Positions 43,632 through 52,815 are shown, counted from the stretch's first letter. The stretch: 64,000 nucleotides of DNA from Catellatospora sp. TT07R-123 (GCF_018327705.1 NZ_BNEM01000002.1:1922001-1986000), one strand, 5' to 3'. The notes: generated by a model not told the origin, from the letters alone. Made by a program: numbers and translations.

Positions 43632-45788
43632 CTACGCCCCCGAAACCCCCACCGGGGTGTCGGCGCTCACTGACTCCTCCACGATCCGGGTCCGGTCGGC
43701 CGCGTGGCCGAGCACCCGCATCGCCCCCAGCGTCAGCAGGGGCAGCGCGGTGGCCGCGGCGGTGCCCGCCACGTTCAGCGCGGCGCCGCCCAGCAGGCCG
43801 CCCAGCACCGACGCCACGGCGATGCCGACCACGGCGGCGCGTACGGGCGGGTAGATGCCATACAGGCGCTTCAGGCCGCCCCAGGGGCGCATCAGCACCG
43901 CCCACATGAACACCGCCGCCACCAGCGCCAGCACCGTCAGCGGGCTGGTGACCAGCGCGATGCGGTTGGCGCTGCCGAGCCGGTTGAGGGTCAGCCCGGA
44001 CGTGCCGTCGGCGAACTGGGCCAGGAACCGGCCGAGGCTGCCCTGCTGCTCCACCGGGCGGTGCAGGTCGACGTAGGCGAAGCCCACGGCCACCACCAGG
44101 CCGATGCCGAGCGCGACGGCCAGGCGCCGGAAGTTCAGCCAGCCGCCGGGGCACAGCGCGGCGGTCAGGCACACGCCCGCGGTCAGCGCGATCGCGCCGC
44201 CCGCGTCGGCGCCCCACGCCGGGGTGCCGACCAGCAGGATCGGCACCGCGCCGACGCCCGCGACCAGCAGCGGGCGGCGCCGCTGCGGCACGAGCTGGGC
44301 CAGGCACGCCGCGCTGAGCAGGACGGCGGCGAAGAACACCCCCATGCCGACCATGCCGATCCCGGCGTAGCGGCCGCCCTCCAGCGCCGAGTAGCCCGCG
44401 ACGCCGTTGAGCTGGAGTTTCGCGCCGGTCACCAGGTCCAGGCCGACCACGGCGGCGGCGATCGCGGCGACCGCCCCGACCGGGCCGAGGGTCCGGGCAC
44501 GCGAGACGGGCAGCCGCACCGTGAGCACGGTCAGCAGGGCGAGCACCAGCCCGGTGACGGCGAAGAAGATCAGACCGCGCTGGCCGAAGCGCCACCACGG
44601 CACGATGCCGGTGATCAATGCGGCGGGCATGGCCAGGGCGGCGCCGACCAGCAGCAGCTCCAGCAGCCGCACCACGCGCTCGGGCGGCGGGGTGGGCCCG
44701 GTGGGCCCGGCGTGGCGGTAGCTGCGCCGCAGCAGCGGCACCACGGCCGCGAACAGGCCGATCTGCGCCAGCGCCAGCAGCCAGAAGAACCAGGCCGACA
44801 CGGTACGCGCCGCGGCCGCCTGCCGGTCGGCGTCGGTGCCCGCCGCGGTGGCCTCGCCGAGGTCGTCCGGGCGGCCCTGGGCGTGCGCGGCCGCGTGCCC
44901 GGCCATGATCTTCTTCGGCGCGTCCCGGCCCAGCATGGACAGGGCTGTCGGGGCCAGGTCGACCAGCTCCAGGTAACCGGGCCGGCCGGTGGACGCCGAG
45001 GTCAGCCAGCCGCCGGTCCAGCCCCGGCCGTCGGCGATGACGACGTGCAGCCGCGAGGTGCGGTCGGTGTCGGAGACCCCGGCGACCAGCAGCGTGGAGC
45101 GTTCCGGCCGGCCCTTGACAATCTTGGCGAGCACCGCGTCGGCGGCCTGCACCTGCTTGGCCCGCCGCTGCGGGGTGAGCCCGTCGACCGAACCGAGGTC
45201 GACGATGCTGAGCAGGCACTTGGACAGGGTCGAGGTCGGGTCGGCGGGCAGCTCGGGGGCGTACCGGTCGACACGGCCGAACGAGCGCGCCGCGGCCACC
45301 GCCGCGCCCTGGCCGACGGCCGCGGTGCAGCGCACCGACTCCGGCAGCGCACCGGGCACGGTCCCGAACGGCAGCTCCCGCTGCCGCTCCACCACGGCCC
45401 GCTGGTCGGGCAGGTAGGCCCCGATCGCGTCCGGGCGCTCGATCGCGACGTCGAGCTTCGGGCACACCTCGCCGACCTCGGTCGTGGTGCGCTCGGCGTA
45501 GTTGCCCGCGCCCAGCGTGAGCCAGCCGTCGCCGGGACAGGTCGGCACGTGCGCCGACCGGGTCGACAGGGACCCGATCGCGCCGCGCTCGGCCAGCATC
45601 CACAGCGTCGGGGTGCGCTCGGCGTCGATGTCGTCCCAGCGCAGCCCGGCCGCGCCGGCGATGATCACGTAGTCGGCGTCGTCGTCGGACAGCGGCTTGG
45701 CGGCGGCGGCCGTGCCGGACACGCCGAGGCCGAGCAGTGCCAGGAGCGAGACGACGGCGGCCAGGAGGAGGGGTGGCGGCCTGAGCAT
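43632..45788 (-). CDS. Membrane protein with alkaline-phosphatase-like extracellular domain
   Basis: 718 residues from the ATG at 45788, which shares one base with the upstream glycosyltransferase stop (TGATG). Signal-like N-terminus (LLLAAVVSLLALLGLGVSG), then an extracytoplasmic domain to about 345 with the style of alkaline phosphatase/sulfatase folds (DYVIIAGAAGLRWDDID, TLWMLAERGAIGSLSTRS, PGYLELVDLAPTALSMLG), followed by about ten TM helices. Metal ligands are not all evident, so catalysis is uncertain. It is coupled to a GT4 enzyme and near murJ, so a role in export or modification of a lipid-linked glycan is inferred. Confidence 0.8.
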   Translation of the reverse strand: MLRPPPLLLAAVVSLLALLGLGVSGTAAAAKPLSDDDADYVIIAGAAGLRWDDIDAERTPTLWMLAERGAIGSLSTRSAHVPTCPGDGWLTLGAGNYAERTTTEVGEVCPKLDVAIERPDAIGAYLPDQRAVVERQRELPFGTVPGALPESVRCTAAVGQGAAVAAARSFGRVDRYAPELPADPTSTLSKCLLSIVDLGSVDGLTPQRRAKQVQAADAVLAKIVKGRPERSTLLVAGVSDTDRTSRLHVVIADGRGWTGGWLTSASTGRPGYLELVDLAPTALSMLGRDAPKKIMAGHAAAHAQGRPDDLGEATAAGTDADRQAAAARTVSAWFFWLLALAQIGLFAAVVPLLRRSYRHAGPTGPTPPPERVVRLLELLLVGAALAMPAALITGIVPWWRFGQRGLIFFAVTGLVLALLTVLTVRLPVSRARTLGPVGAVAAIAAAVVGLDLVTGAKLQLNGVAGYSALEGGRYAGIGMVGMGVFFAAVLLSAACLAQLVPQRRRPLLVAGVGAVPILLVGTPAWGADAGGAIALTAGVCLTAALCPGGWLNFRRLAVALGIGLVVAVGFAYVDLHRPVEQQGSLGRFLAQFADGTSGLTLNRLGSANRIALVTSPLTVLALVAAVFMWAVLMRPWGGLKRLYGIYPPVRAAVVGIAVASVLGGLLGGAALNVAGTAAATALPLLTLGAMRVLGHAADRTRIVEESVSADTPVGVSGA

Positions 45789-46906
45789 CAGCCGCGTCCC
45801 GCCCGGCCGGTCAGCTCGGCGTAGATGTCGCGCAGCTCGGACATGGTGGCCGCCTCGTCGGGCCAGGTCGCCGCCTGCGCCCGGCCTCGTTCGGCCAGCG
45901 CGGCCCGCGCCTGCGGATCGGCCAGCAGCTTGCGTACGGCCGTGTCCAGCCCGTCGGGGTCGTTCGGCTCGATCAGCACCGCGCCGTCGCCGACCAGCTC
46001 GGGGATGCCGCCGACGGCGGTGGCGACCAGCGGCAGGCCGCCGGACAGGGCTTCCTGGGCGAACAGCTGCCGTGCCTCCCATACGCTGGTGACGACGCCG
46101 AGGTCGGCGGCGGCGATCAGGTCGCCCACGTCGTTGCGGTGACCGAGCAGGGTGACCGGGGCGCGCAGCTGCGAGATCTGCGCGGCGAGGTCGAGGTAGC
46201 TCGGGCCCTCCCCCGCGATGAGCACCCGCGGCGTCGGGGTCAGTTCCCGCCAGCGCGCGGCGACGGAGACGAGCAGGTCGTATGCCTTCTGCTCGTGCAG
46301 CCGGCCCACCGACAGGATCAGCGGCGCGCCGTCGGGCACGCCCAGCCCCGCGCGCACCGAGGCGGTGCTGCGGCGGGTGCGGCGCGGCACGGGCGCGGCC
46401 ACCGGCGCCAGGCGCGCGTCGGCCGAGCCGACCGCCCTGGCCCGCGCCACCAGATCGGCGGAGGCGCCCAGGGTCACCGTGGAGCTGCGCGCCACGATCC
46501 GCTCGATCAGGGTGTGCACCCGGCCGCGCAGGCCCGCGCGCAGCGGGGCGTTGTGCCAGGTGACCACGAGCGGGCAGGTCGGGCGGGCCAGGGCGGCCGC
46601 CATTCCGGCGCGCAGCCCGTGCGCGTGTACGACGTCGGGCCGCACGGCGGCGAGCTGGGCGCGCACCTGCCGCACCGCCCGCATGTCGCTGGGGTGCGGG
46701 TTCGCCGGGATCTCCACCGGGTGGAACCGGGCGCCCCGGTCCGTGAACCGGAAGTGCTCCTCGGTCGCGGCGGGACCGCAGACGGTGACCGCGCACCCGG
46801 CCTGCGACAGCCCGGCCGCCAGGCTCGCCACGTGCTGGCCGATGCCTCCGATGCTGGAGGCGAGCACGAGCATGACGCTGCCGGCCCAGTCCTGCCCAGC
46901 CGTCAC
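45788..46906 (-). CDS. GT4-family glycosyltransferase
   Basis: 372 residues from the GTG at 46906 (GGGGTG upstream); longer starts exist because the frame is open into murJ. GT-B fold: N-terminal SSIGGIGQHVASLAAGLSQ and VVHAHGLRAGMAAALA, C-terminal LILSVGRLHEQKAYDLLV and the donor site EALSGGLPLVATAVGGIPE. GT4 enzymes use nucleotide-sugars to extend glycans on lipid or protein carriers. It lies 92 bases after murJ and is coupled to the 718-residue membrane protein. The acceptor is unknown. Confidence 0.9.
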   Translation of the reverse strand: MTAGQDWAGSVMLVLASSIGGIGQHVASLAAGLSQAGCAVTVCGPAATEEHFRFTDRGARFHPVEIPANPHPSDMRAVRQVRAQLAAVRPDVVHAHGLRAGMAAALARPTCPLVVTWHNAPLRAGLRGRVHTLIERIVARSSTVTLGASADLVARARAVGSADARLAPVAAPVPRRTRRSTASVRAGLGVPDGAPLILSVGRLHEQKAYDLLVSVAARWRELTPTPRVLIAGEGPSYLDLAAQISQLRAPVTLLGHRNDVGDLIAAADLGVVTSVWEARQLFAQEALSGGLPLVATAVGGIPELVGDGAVLIEPNDPDGLDTAVRKLLADPQARAALAERGRAQAATWPDEAATMSELRDIYAELTGRAGRG

Positions 46907-46998
46907 GACAACACCCCGATCCTGGGCCCGCCCGTGTTCAGCCCGCTCCACCTGCTCGTGCACTCCCTGTTCGCCCGTACGCCCCGTTGCCTGGCCCG

Positions 46999-48630
46999 TC
47001 ACCGCCGCCCGCGCCGCGCCACCCGCTCGATCAGGGGACGCAGGTCCGGCAGGTCGAGCAGGGCGCACACGCCCAGGAACACGGCGAGTGACACGCCACC
47101 GGACAGCATGCCCTGTCCGATCAAACCCATGATGCCTGGGGTCGGCCCGGAGACCACACGACCGGCCTCCACTCCGGCGGCCGCGCCCGCCAATCCGGCC
47201 ACCGAAGCGGCCAGCAGGGCCCTGGGCAGGCCGGACAGGGCCATACGCCCCAGCCGGGCCCGGACCGCCAGCGCCAGGGCGAGCCCCATCACGGTCATGC
47301 CGACCGCGTTGGCGGCGCCCAGCGCGACAGCCCGTTCCGACTCGGGCAGCGCCGCCGACAGCCACAGCGCGGCGCCGATGGTCACCGCCCAGCCCGCGCC
47401 GACCCCGAGCGCGGCCAGCCGGTTGGCGCCGACCGCGTACAGGGTGCGCTGGTGCAGGGCGGTCAGGCCGTAGCCGAGCAGGCCGGGCGCGAACGCGGTC
47501 ACCGCGGCCGCCAGGGTCCCGACCTGCTGCGGGTCGGCCAGCATCAGCCCGGCGGCGGGCTTGGCCACCGCCGCCAGCCCCGCCGCGCCCAGCCCGCTGA
47601 GCAGCAGCACCGCCCGGCCGGTCCGGGCCGTGGTGGCCCGCAGCGTGGCGGTGTCGGCGGTGGCGTGCGCGGTGGCGATGGCCGGGTACGCCGCAGTGGC
47701 GGCGGGCACGGCCAGCACCGCCCACGGCAGCAGGAACAGGGTCTGCGCGAAGTTGTACAGCGAGTTGGTGGCGCCGTCGACGGCCAGCGCGAGCCGGATC
47801 GTCACCAGCAGCGCGACCTGCTGCGCCGCCACGGTCGCCAGTCCCGCGAAGGCCAGCGAGCCGATGCGCCGCCGCTCGCCCGGCGCCACCCGGTAGGTGG
47901 GCCGCAGCCCCAGCCGCAGGCGGCTCACCGGGATCAGCAGGCACAGCGACAGCACCACCACCCCGGCCGTGGTGCCGAGCGCGAGGATGGCCAGCTCCCG
48001 GCCGTCGACGTCGGCCAGGGCCGGGGTCGCCCCCGCGGTGGCGGCGAACAGCAGGTACACGCCGATGACGGTCAGGCTGGACAGCAGCGGCGCCAGCACC
48101 GGCCAGGCGAACCGGCGGTGCGCGTGCAGCACACCGGTGAGCACGATGCCGATGCCGTACAGCGGCACCTGCGGTGCGAACGCGCGCAGCATGTCGGCCC
48201 CGGCCTCGTGCAGGCCCGGGTCGGCGTTCGGGGCGAGCAGGCCGATGACCGGCCCGGCGGCCAGCCACAGCACCAGCGCCAGCGGCACCAGCGCGGTCAG
48301 CGTCCAGGTGAGCAGGGCCGAGACGGTGCGGCGTACGCCGTCGCGGTCCCCGGCGGCCAGCGGCCCGGCCAGCAGCGGCACCACCAGCCCGGCCAGCGCC
48401 CCGCCCGCCACGATCTCGAAGATGATGTTGGGGATGGTGTTCGCGGCCAGGTACATGCCGCCGAGGTCGCCGGAGCCGACCGTGTGCGCGAAGACCCAGG
48501 TGCGGGCGAACCCGGCGACCCGGCTCGCGACGGTCAGCACGGCGATCAGCGTCGCCGCGCCCGCGATGCGCGCGGCGGCGCGGTCACCGGGTGCGGCGGC
48601 GCCGACGGGGGTGTCGGCGGCCACGGTCAT
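46999..48630 (-). CDS. murJ: MurJ/MviN-family lipid flippase
   Basis: 543 residues from the ATG at 48630, overlapping the previous stop (ATGA). About 14 hydrophobic segments of the MOP exporter superfamily; VASRVAGFARTWVFAHTVG and YLAANTIPNIIFEIVAGGAL match the MurJ N-terminus, with GLRPTYRVAPGERRRIGSLAF in the central loop. MurJ flips lipid II or related undecaprenyl-linked glycans outward. Actinomycetes often carry more than one MviN paralogue, so this copy may serve another polymer than peptidoglycan. Encoded with a MraY/WecA-like enzyme and a glycosyltransferase, it looks like a complete synthesis and flipping unit. Confidence 0.9.
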   Translation of the reverse strand: MTVAADTPVGAAAPGDRAAARIAGAATLIAVLTVASRVAGFARTWVFAHTVGSGDLGGMYLAANTIPNIIFEIVAGGALAGLVVPLLAGPLAAGDRDGVRRTVSALLTWTLTALVPLALVLWLAAGPVIGLLAPNADPGLHEAGADMLRAFAPQVPLYGIGIVLTGVLHAHRRFAWPVLAPLLSSLTVIGVYLLFAATAGATPALADVDGRELAILALGTTAGVVVLSLCLLIPVSRLRLGLRPTYRVAPGERRRIGSLAFAGLATVAAQQVALLVTIRLALAVDGATNSLYNFAQTLFLLPWAVLAVPAATAAYPAIATAHATADTATLRATTARTGRAVLLLSGLGAAGLAAVAKPAAGLMLADPQQVGTLAAAVTAFAPGLLGYGLTALHQRTLYAVGANRLAALGVGAGWAVTIGAALWLSAALPESERAVALGAANAVGMTVMGLALALAVRARLGRMALSGLPRALLAASVAGLAGAAAGVEAGRVVSGPTPGIMGLIGQGMLSGGVSLAVFLGVCALLDLPDLRPLIERVARRGRR

Positions 48631-49856
48631 GTAGCGGTACGGCGAGCCGCCCGCGCCCGGGTGGTCTTGGCCTGCTTCGGCGCCACCGGCTCAGCCCCGG
48701 CCCCGGCCCCGTCCTCGGCCTCCACGTCGACCTCGGCCTCGGCACCACCAGCGGCCTCGGCACCGCGAGCGGCCTCGGCACCGCGAGCGGCGTCGGCGCC
48801 GCCAGCGGCCTCGGCGTCCGCGTCGGCCGGGGCCGCCGAAGATCGGCGTTTGCGGTCGGAATCTGCTGTCTGCGGCGAGGAAACGACCGAAGACGGCGAT
48901 CTCTGCGGCGAAACGGCGGCAGCGCCGGGCGACGCGGCGGTGGCGGGCGACACGGCAGCGCCGGGCGACACGGCGGTGGCCGCGGTCGCCGCAGCCGCCG
49001 CGGTCGCGGGCAGGCGGTCGGCGGGCAGGCGGCCGAAGGCGTCGATGTCGCGCAGCACCGGCGTCCGCTCGATGACCTTGGTGAAGCTGACCTTCTCGCT
49101 GGCCAGGGTCAGCGCGGTGATGCCGGTCAGCATCACCGCGCGGCCGAACAGCCCGGTGCGGGCGGTGGCCGCGACGCCGAGCAGCGCGCCCAGCGAGTTG
49201 GCCCCGCTGTCGCCCAGCATGATGTTCTCGCCGAGGTCGTCGGGGAGCAGGCTGACGCTCGCGCCGAGCGGCCCGGCGGCCAGCCCGCCGGCTCGGGTCG
49301 CCGTCAACGGCACGCCGAGCAGCACGCCCGCCTTCAGCGCCCGGCCGGGGCGCAGATCGAGCAGGTTCATCAGGTTGGCGCTGCCCGCGATCACACCCGC
49401 GCCCAGCACCACCTCGACCAGGCGTCCGGCGCGGCCGCGCCCGCGGCGGTCCGGCAGCAGCGCGGCGGCGGCGAGCGCCCCGGCGCCCACTCCGGCGATC
49501 TTGACCAGGCCGCTGGTCACCCGGCCCTCGCGCAGCGCGCGCAGGTGGCCGCGGAAGCCCTTGTCGCCCCGCTGGTCGGGGCGGGCGCCGACGATGTCGT
49601 CGTAGAGGCCCACCGCGCCCGCGGACAGGCCCGCCGTCGCGGCGGCGGTGGCCGTACGCACGTCACCGGCGCCCAGGGCGCTGGTGAGGCTGGCCGACAC
49701 CGCCAGGGCGGGGCCCCCGGCCAGGGTCACCGTGCGGCCCCGGAAGTTGGTGCGCTCAAGCTGCCCGGCCTGCGGCCGGGTGTTCACCGTACGCAGCGCG
49801 GCCCGGGCGCCCCAGGCGCCCAGGCCGATCAACGCTGCCCTTGCCAGCAGGCCCAC
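48627..49856 (-). CDS. MraY/WecA-like phosphoglycosyltransferase with long Ala-rich tail
   Basis: 409 residues from the GTG at 49856, eight bases after the steB stop. The polyprenyl-phosphate GlcNAc/MurNAc-pentapeptide phosphotransferase pattern is present: GLYDDIVGARPD, NLMNLLDLRPGRALK and MLGDSGANSLGALLG, with several TM helices but fewer than in MraY (N-terminal part reduced). From about residue 285 there is a ~120-residue cytosolic Ala/Ser/Glu tail with repeats (VSPGAAVSPATAASPGAA, ARGAEAARGAEAAGG). It may start a lipid-linked glycan that the neighbouring GT4 extends and MurJ flips, or be a degenerate scaffold. Confidence 0.82.
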   Translation of the reverse strand: MGLLARAALIGLGAWGARAALRTVNTRPQAGQLERTNFRGRTVTLAGGPALAVSASLTSALGAGDVRTATAAATAGLSAGAVGLYDDIVGARPDQRGDKGFRGHLRALREGRVTSGLVKIAGVGAGALAAAALLPDRRGRGRAGRLVEVVLGAGVIAGSANLMNLLDLRPGRALKAGVLLGVPLTATRAGGLAAGPLGASVSLLPDDLGENIMLGDSGANSLGALLGVAATARTGLFGRAVMLTGITALTLASEKVSFTKVIERTPVLRDIDAFGRLPADRLPATAAAAATAATAVSPGAAVSPATAASPGAAAVSPQRSPSSVVSSPQTADSDRKRRSSAAPADADAEAAGGADAARGAEAARGAEAAGGAEAEVDVEAEDGAGAGAEPVAPKQAKTTRARAARRTAT

Positions 49857-49864
49857 AGTTCAGC

Positions 49865-50794
49865 TCACTTCGCCTCTTGGGGCAGCAGGGCGGTCGCGTT
49901 GGTGCCGACGCCGTAGTGCCCGGCCTTGTTGTCGGAGATCTGCTCGTACACCGCCAGGGACGTGGCGACCTGGCCCTGCGCCGTGTCGGCGTTGTCCACC
50001 GTGGAGATCGTCTTGGCCAGCGTGGCGTCGTCGCGCACCTCGAGCATCAGGTTGCCCTCGCCGCCCAGCACGCCCGCGACCACCGCGATCCCGGCGTGGT
50101 CGAACTGCACCGCCGTGGTGACCACCGAGGCGTTCTTGCCCGCCGCCTGGCTGTCGGTGTACGGCGACCCCGACACGATCACGACCGCCTCGGCGGGGCC
50201 GGAGATGGTGGCGTCGAAGTTCAGGTAGCCCAGCTTGTTGAACGCGGTCAGCACCGCCTGCCGGTCCGGGTTCGGCACGGTCGGCGAGCGGTCCAGCAGC
50301 ACGGCGGCCAGCAGCGCGCTGGCGGTCTCGACGCCGTCGCTGTTGGTCGGGATCGCCGAGGTCGGCACCGTGGCGGGCTCGGCGTTGCTGGCCAGGTCCA
50401 GCAGCTCGGCGCTGTTGTCCGGGTTGAAGAACTTGTCCTGCAGGTCCACCGTACCGACGATCTTGGAACCGGCGGTCTTGAGCATCGTGGCCACGGCCGG
50501 GACGTGGTCCCGGGCCGACGGCAGGGTCACCAGCACCACGCGGCGGTTGGTGAGCTTGCCCGCGAGCATGATCGGAGCCGCTTCGGTGACGAACTGCTCC
50601 TCGCGGTTGGCCTGGTCGCGCAGGCCGGTGACCTGGTCGCGCAGCTGCGAGTTGGTCTTGCGCAGCGCGTTGACGTTGTCCTCGAGGGCGTCGGCCGCCG
50701 GGCCGTTGAGCGCGGCCGTGCCCACGACCAGGCCGATCGCCAGGGCCAGGAAGACCGCGGTCATCGACACCACGTGGTATCGGAAATTGATCAC
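49865..50794 (-). CDS. steB: SteB/MctB-family membrane protein
   Basis: 309 residues from the GTG at 50794. One N-terminal TM helix (VVSMTAVFLALAIGLVVGTAAL), a coiled coil (DALEDNVNALRKTNSQLRDQ, about 35-65) and an extracytoplasmic alpha/beta domain. It belongs to the MctB family (Rv1698), first described as a copper transport protein; in Corynebacterium glutamicum the SteA-SteB pair regulates peptidoglycan hydrolase RipA during daughter-cell separation. It directly follows steA by 24 bases, which favours the septation role. No outer-membrane channel motif is visible. Confidence 0.9.
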   Translation of the reverse strand: MINFRYHVVSMTAVFLALAIGLVVGTAALNGPAADALEDNVNALRKTNSQLRDQVTGLRDQANREEQFVTEAAPIMLAGKLTNRRVVLVTLPSARDHVPAVATMLKTAGSKIVGTVDLQDKFFNPDNSAELLDLASNAEPATVPTSAIPTNSDGVETASALLAAVLLDRSPTVPNPDRQAVLTAFNKLGYLNFDATISGPAEAVVIVSGSPYTDSQAAGKNASVVTTAVQFDHAGIAVVAGVLGGEGNLMLEVRDDATLAKTISTVDNADTAQGQVATSLAVYEQISDNKAGHYGVGTNATALLPQEAK

Positions 50795-50818
50795 GATGAA
50801 GCCTATCGTCCCGGGAGC

Positions 50819-51997
50819 CTAGAACAGTTTCTGCAACTGGAACATCAGCGCGTCCCAGCGCTCGGCGGCCAGCGACAGGTAGGCCTTGCCCACCGTCGAC
50901 ACGGCGACCGCGGCCGCCATCGCGGCGATCGCGGACAGTACCAGCAGCAACAGCGAAGATCCGGAGATGCTCTGCCGGTACAGCCGGCTCACGCCCTTGG
51001 CGTCGACCAGTTTGCCGCCCACCCGCAGCCGGGTGAGGAACGTCGACGCCATGCCGCCGCGGCCCTTGTCCAGGAACTCCACGAGCGTGGCGTGCGTGCC
51101 GACCGCCACGATCAGGGTCGCGCCCTTCTCGTCGGCCAGCAGCATCGCGATGTCCTCGCTGGTCGCCGCAGCCGGGAAGGTGATCCCGGACACGCCCAGC
51201 GAATGCACCCGGTCCAGACCCGGCGCGCGCCCGTCCGGGTACGCGTGCACGACCACCTCCGCGCCGCAGCGCAGCACGTCGTCGGTGACCGAGTCCATGT
51301 CCCCGATGATCATGTCGGGGGTGTAGCCCGCCTCGACCAGCGCGTCCGCGCCGCCGTCCACGCCGATCAGCACCGGCTTGAACTCGCGGATGTACGGCCG
51401 CAGCACGTCGAGGTCGGCCTTGTAGTCGTAGCCCCGCACCACGATCAGGCAGTGCCGGCCCGAGATCTGGGTCTTGATGTCCGGCACGCCGACACCGTCG
51501 AGCAGCAGCTCGCGCTCCTGCTTGAGGTATTCCATGGTGTTGGCGGCGAACGCCTCCAGCTGCACCGACAGGCCCTCGCGGGCGTCGAGCATCGCTTTGC
51601 TCACCGTGTCGGCGTCCTGGCGCGTCCCATGCGCCACCGGCTCGCCCTTGACATAGACGGTGTTGCCCTCGATCCGCACCTGGTCGCCCTCGCGGATCTG
51701 CTGGAACACCCCCTCGCCGAGGTCGTCGATCAGCGTGATGCCAGCCTCGACCAGCACCTGCGGGCCCAGGTTCGGGTACCTGCCGGAGATCGACGGCTTG
51801 GCGTTGAGGACCGCGGCGACCCCCACAGCGACCAGGGAGTCTGCCGCGACCCGGTCCAGATCGACGTGATCGATCACGGCGATCTCACCAGGACGCAGAC
51901 GACCGACCAGACGCTTGGTCCGGCGATCTAGCCGTGCGGTGCCGGTCAGGTTTCCCGGTTCGGCAGTCCGGGTCCGGCGCAAGGTGGGAAGACGCAT
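50819..51997 (-). CDS. steA: SteA septation protein (thiamin-pyrophosphokinase-like)
   Basis: 392 residues, taking the ATG at 51997 (AGGA at a good distance) rather than 52006, where the SD is too close. Cytosolic part: TGTARLDRRTKRLVGRLRPG and DLDVLRPYIREFKPVLIGVDGGADAL with the TPK-like GDMDSV, then a C-terminal TM helix (SLLLLVLSAIAAMAAAVAV) with a short outside tail. SteA forms a complex with SteB at the septum in C. glutamicum. It lies between recN and the murJ cluster as in other actinobacteria, and is divergent from an SMR transporter gene. Confidence 0.92.
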   Translation of the reverse strand: MRLPTLRRTRTAEPGNLTGTARLDRRTKRLVGRLRPGEIAVIDHVDLDRVAADSLVAVGVAAVLNAKPSISGRYPNLGPQVLVEAGITLIDDLGEGVFQQIREGDQVRIEGNTVYVKGEPVAHGTRQDADTVSKAMLDAREGLSVQLEAFAANTMEYLKQERELLLDGVGVPDIKTQISGRHCLIVVRGYDYKADLDVLRPYIREFKPVLIGVDGGADALVEAGYTPDMIIGDMDSVTDDVLRCGAEVVVHAYPDGRAPGLDRVHSLGVSGITFPAAATSEDIAMLLADEKGATLIVAVGTHATLVEFLDKGRGGMASTFLTRLRVGGKLVDAKGVSRLYRQSISGSSLLLLVLSAIAAMAAAVAVSTVGKAYLSLAAERWDALMFQLQKLF

Positions 51998-52179
51998 CGC
52001 TGCCATCCTGGCATGTCACTTCGGGGTTCGCGGGTACGACACCCCTTGATCGGCCGATACCGCCCGAATTGTGATCCAGGAAATGTGCTGGACACCGCAC
52101 TGACCTCGGCGTGTCGGATTTCAGCCGCCGCCCCGACCCCGGCCGGACCGGGCCCGCCCCTCCCGGGACGCCGCGTGTC

Positions 52180-52185
52180 TAGAGT
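52180..52185 (+). promoter_or_regulatory. -10 element TAGAGT; likely leaderless transcript
   Basis: TAGAGT ends 6 bases before the ATG of the SMR gene, so transcription would start at or next to the ATG. No SD is present. Leaderless mRNAs are common in actinomycetes. Confidence 0.55.
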
Positions 52186-52191
52186 GAGCCG

Positions 52192-52515
52192 ATGGTGTAT
52201 CTGATGCTTGCGGGAGCGATCCTCGCCGAGGTCGCCGCCACGGTCTGCCTGCGCGCCTCGGCGGGCTTCACCAAGGTCGTGCCGTCGGTCGTGGTGGTCG
52301 TCGGGTACATCACCGCGTTCGTGCTGCTCAGCCAGGTGCTCAAGCGCGGCATGGCCCTCGGCCTGGCGTACGGCGTCTGGGCCGGCATCGGCGTGGCCCT
52401 GGTCGCCATCGCGGGCGTCGTCTTCTTCCATGACAGGTTCACCTGGATCCAGGTCGTCGGCCTGGTCCTCGTCGCCGCAGGCGTGGCGGCCCTCGAACTC
52501 GGCCAGTCCCACTGA
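52192..52515 (+). CDS. SMR-family small multidrug efflux protein
   Basis: 107 residues, four TM helices. The membrane-embedded Glu of EmrE-type proteins is present in YLMLAGAILAEVAATVCLRA (residue 13), and VLKRGMALGLAYGVWAGIG is the GxxxY helix 3 motif. SMR dimers exchange protons for cationic drugs or guanidinium-like metabolites. It stands alone on the plus strand within a long minus-strand region. With a leaderless promoter it looks like an independent insertion or module. A partner SMR gene for a heterodimer is not adjacent. Confidence 0.92.
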   Translation: MVYLMLAGAILAEVAATVCLRASAGFTKVVPSVVVVVGYITAFVLLSQVLKRGMALGLAYGVWAGIGVALVAIAGVVFFHDRFTWIQVVGLVLVAAGVAALELGQSH

Positions 52516-52630
52516 CCCACGCCCCACCCCCTCCACGCCGCGACCCACCCTCCACGCCCCACCCGCCACGCCACGCCGGGACGGGACGGGCCCGCCGCGG
52601 CGGGCCCGCCGGACCGGGCGGCCCGGTGGA

Positions 52631-52698
52631 TCGTGCAGTTTCGGGGAAAGTGCGCGAATCTTGGCCGCTATTCGTGCAGTTTCCCCGAAACTGCACGA
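52631..52698. repeat. Dispersed palindromic element, copy 2
   Basis: Perfect 19-bp arms 52631-52649 and 52680-52698, extended inward with few mismatches (CGAAT/ATTCG). Arms and centre (GAATCTTGGCC) match the element at 10906-10971. It lies between convergent SMR and recN genes; the rest of the 52516-52815 gap is GC-only low-complexity DNA plus the recN terminator. Confidence 0.9.
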
Positions 52699-52767
52699 AT
52701 CACCCCCGCCCGGCGGCGGGGCGGGCGGAGCGGCGGGGCGGGGCGGGAGGGCAGCGGGTGGAAAGGG

Positions 52768-52804
52768 CGAAGCCCCGTGCCGCCGGTGGCGGGACGGGGC
52801 TTCG
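52768..52804 (-). terminator. Terminator hairpin after recN
   Basis: An 11-bp perfect stem (52768-52778 with 52794-52804) with further inner pairing, 11 bases after the recN stop. Confidence 0.7.
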
Positions 52805-52815
52805 GGTGGGACGGG

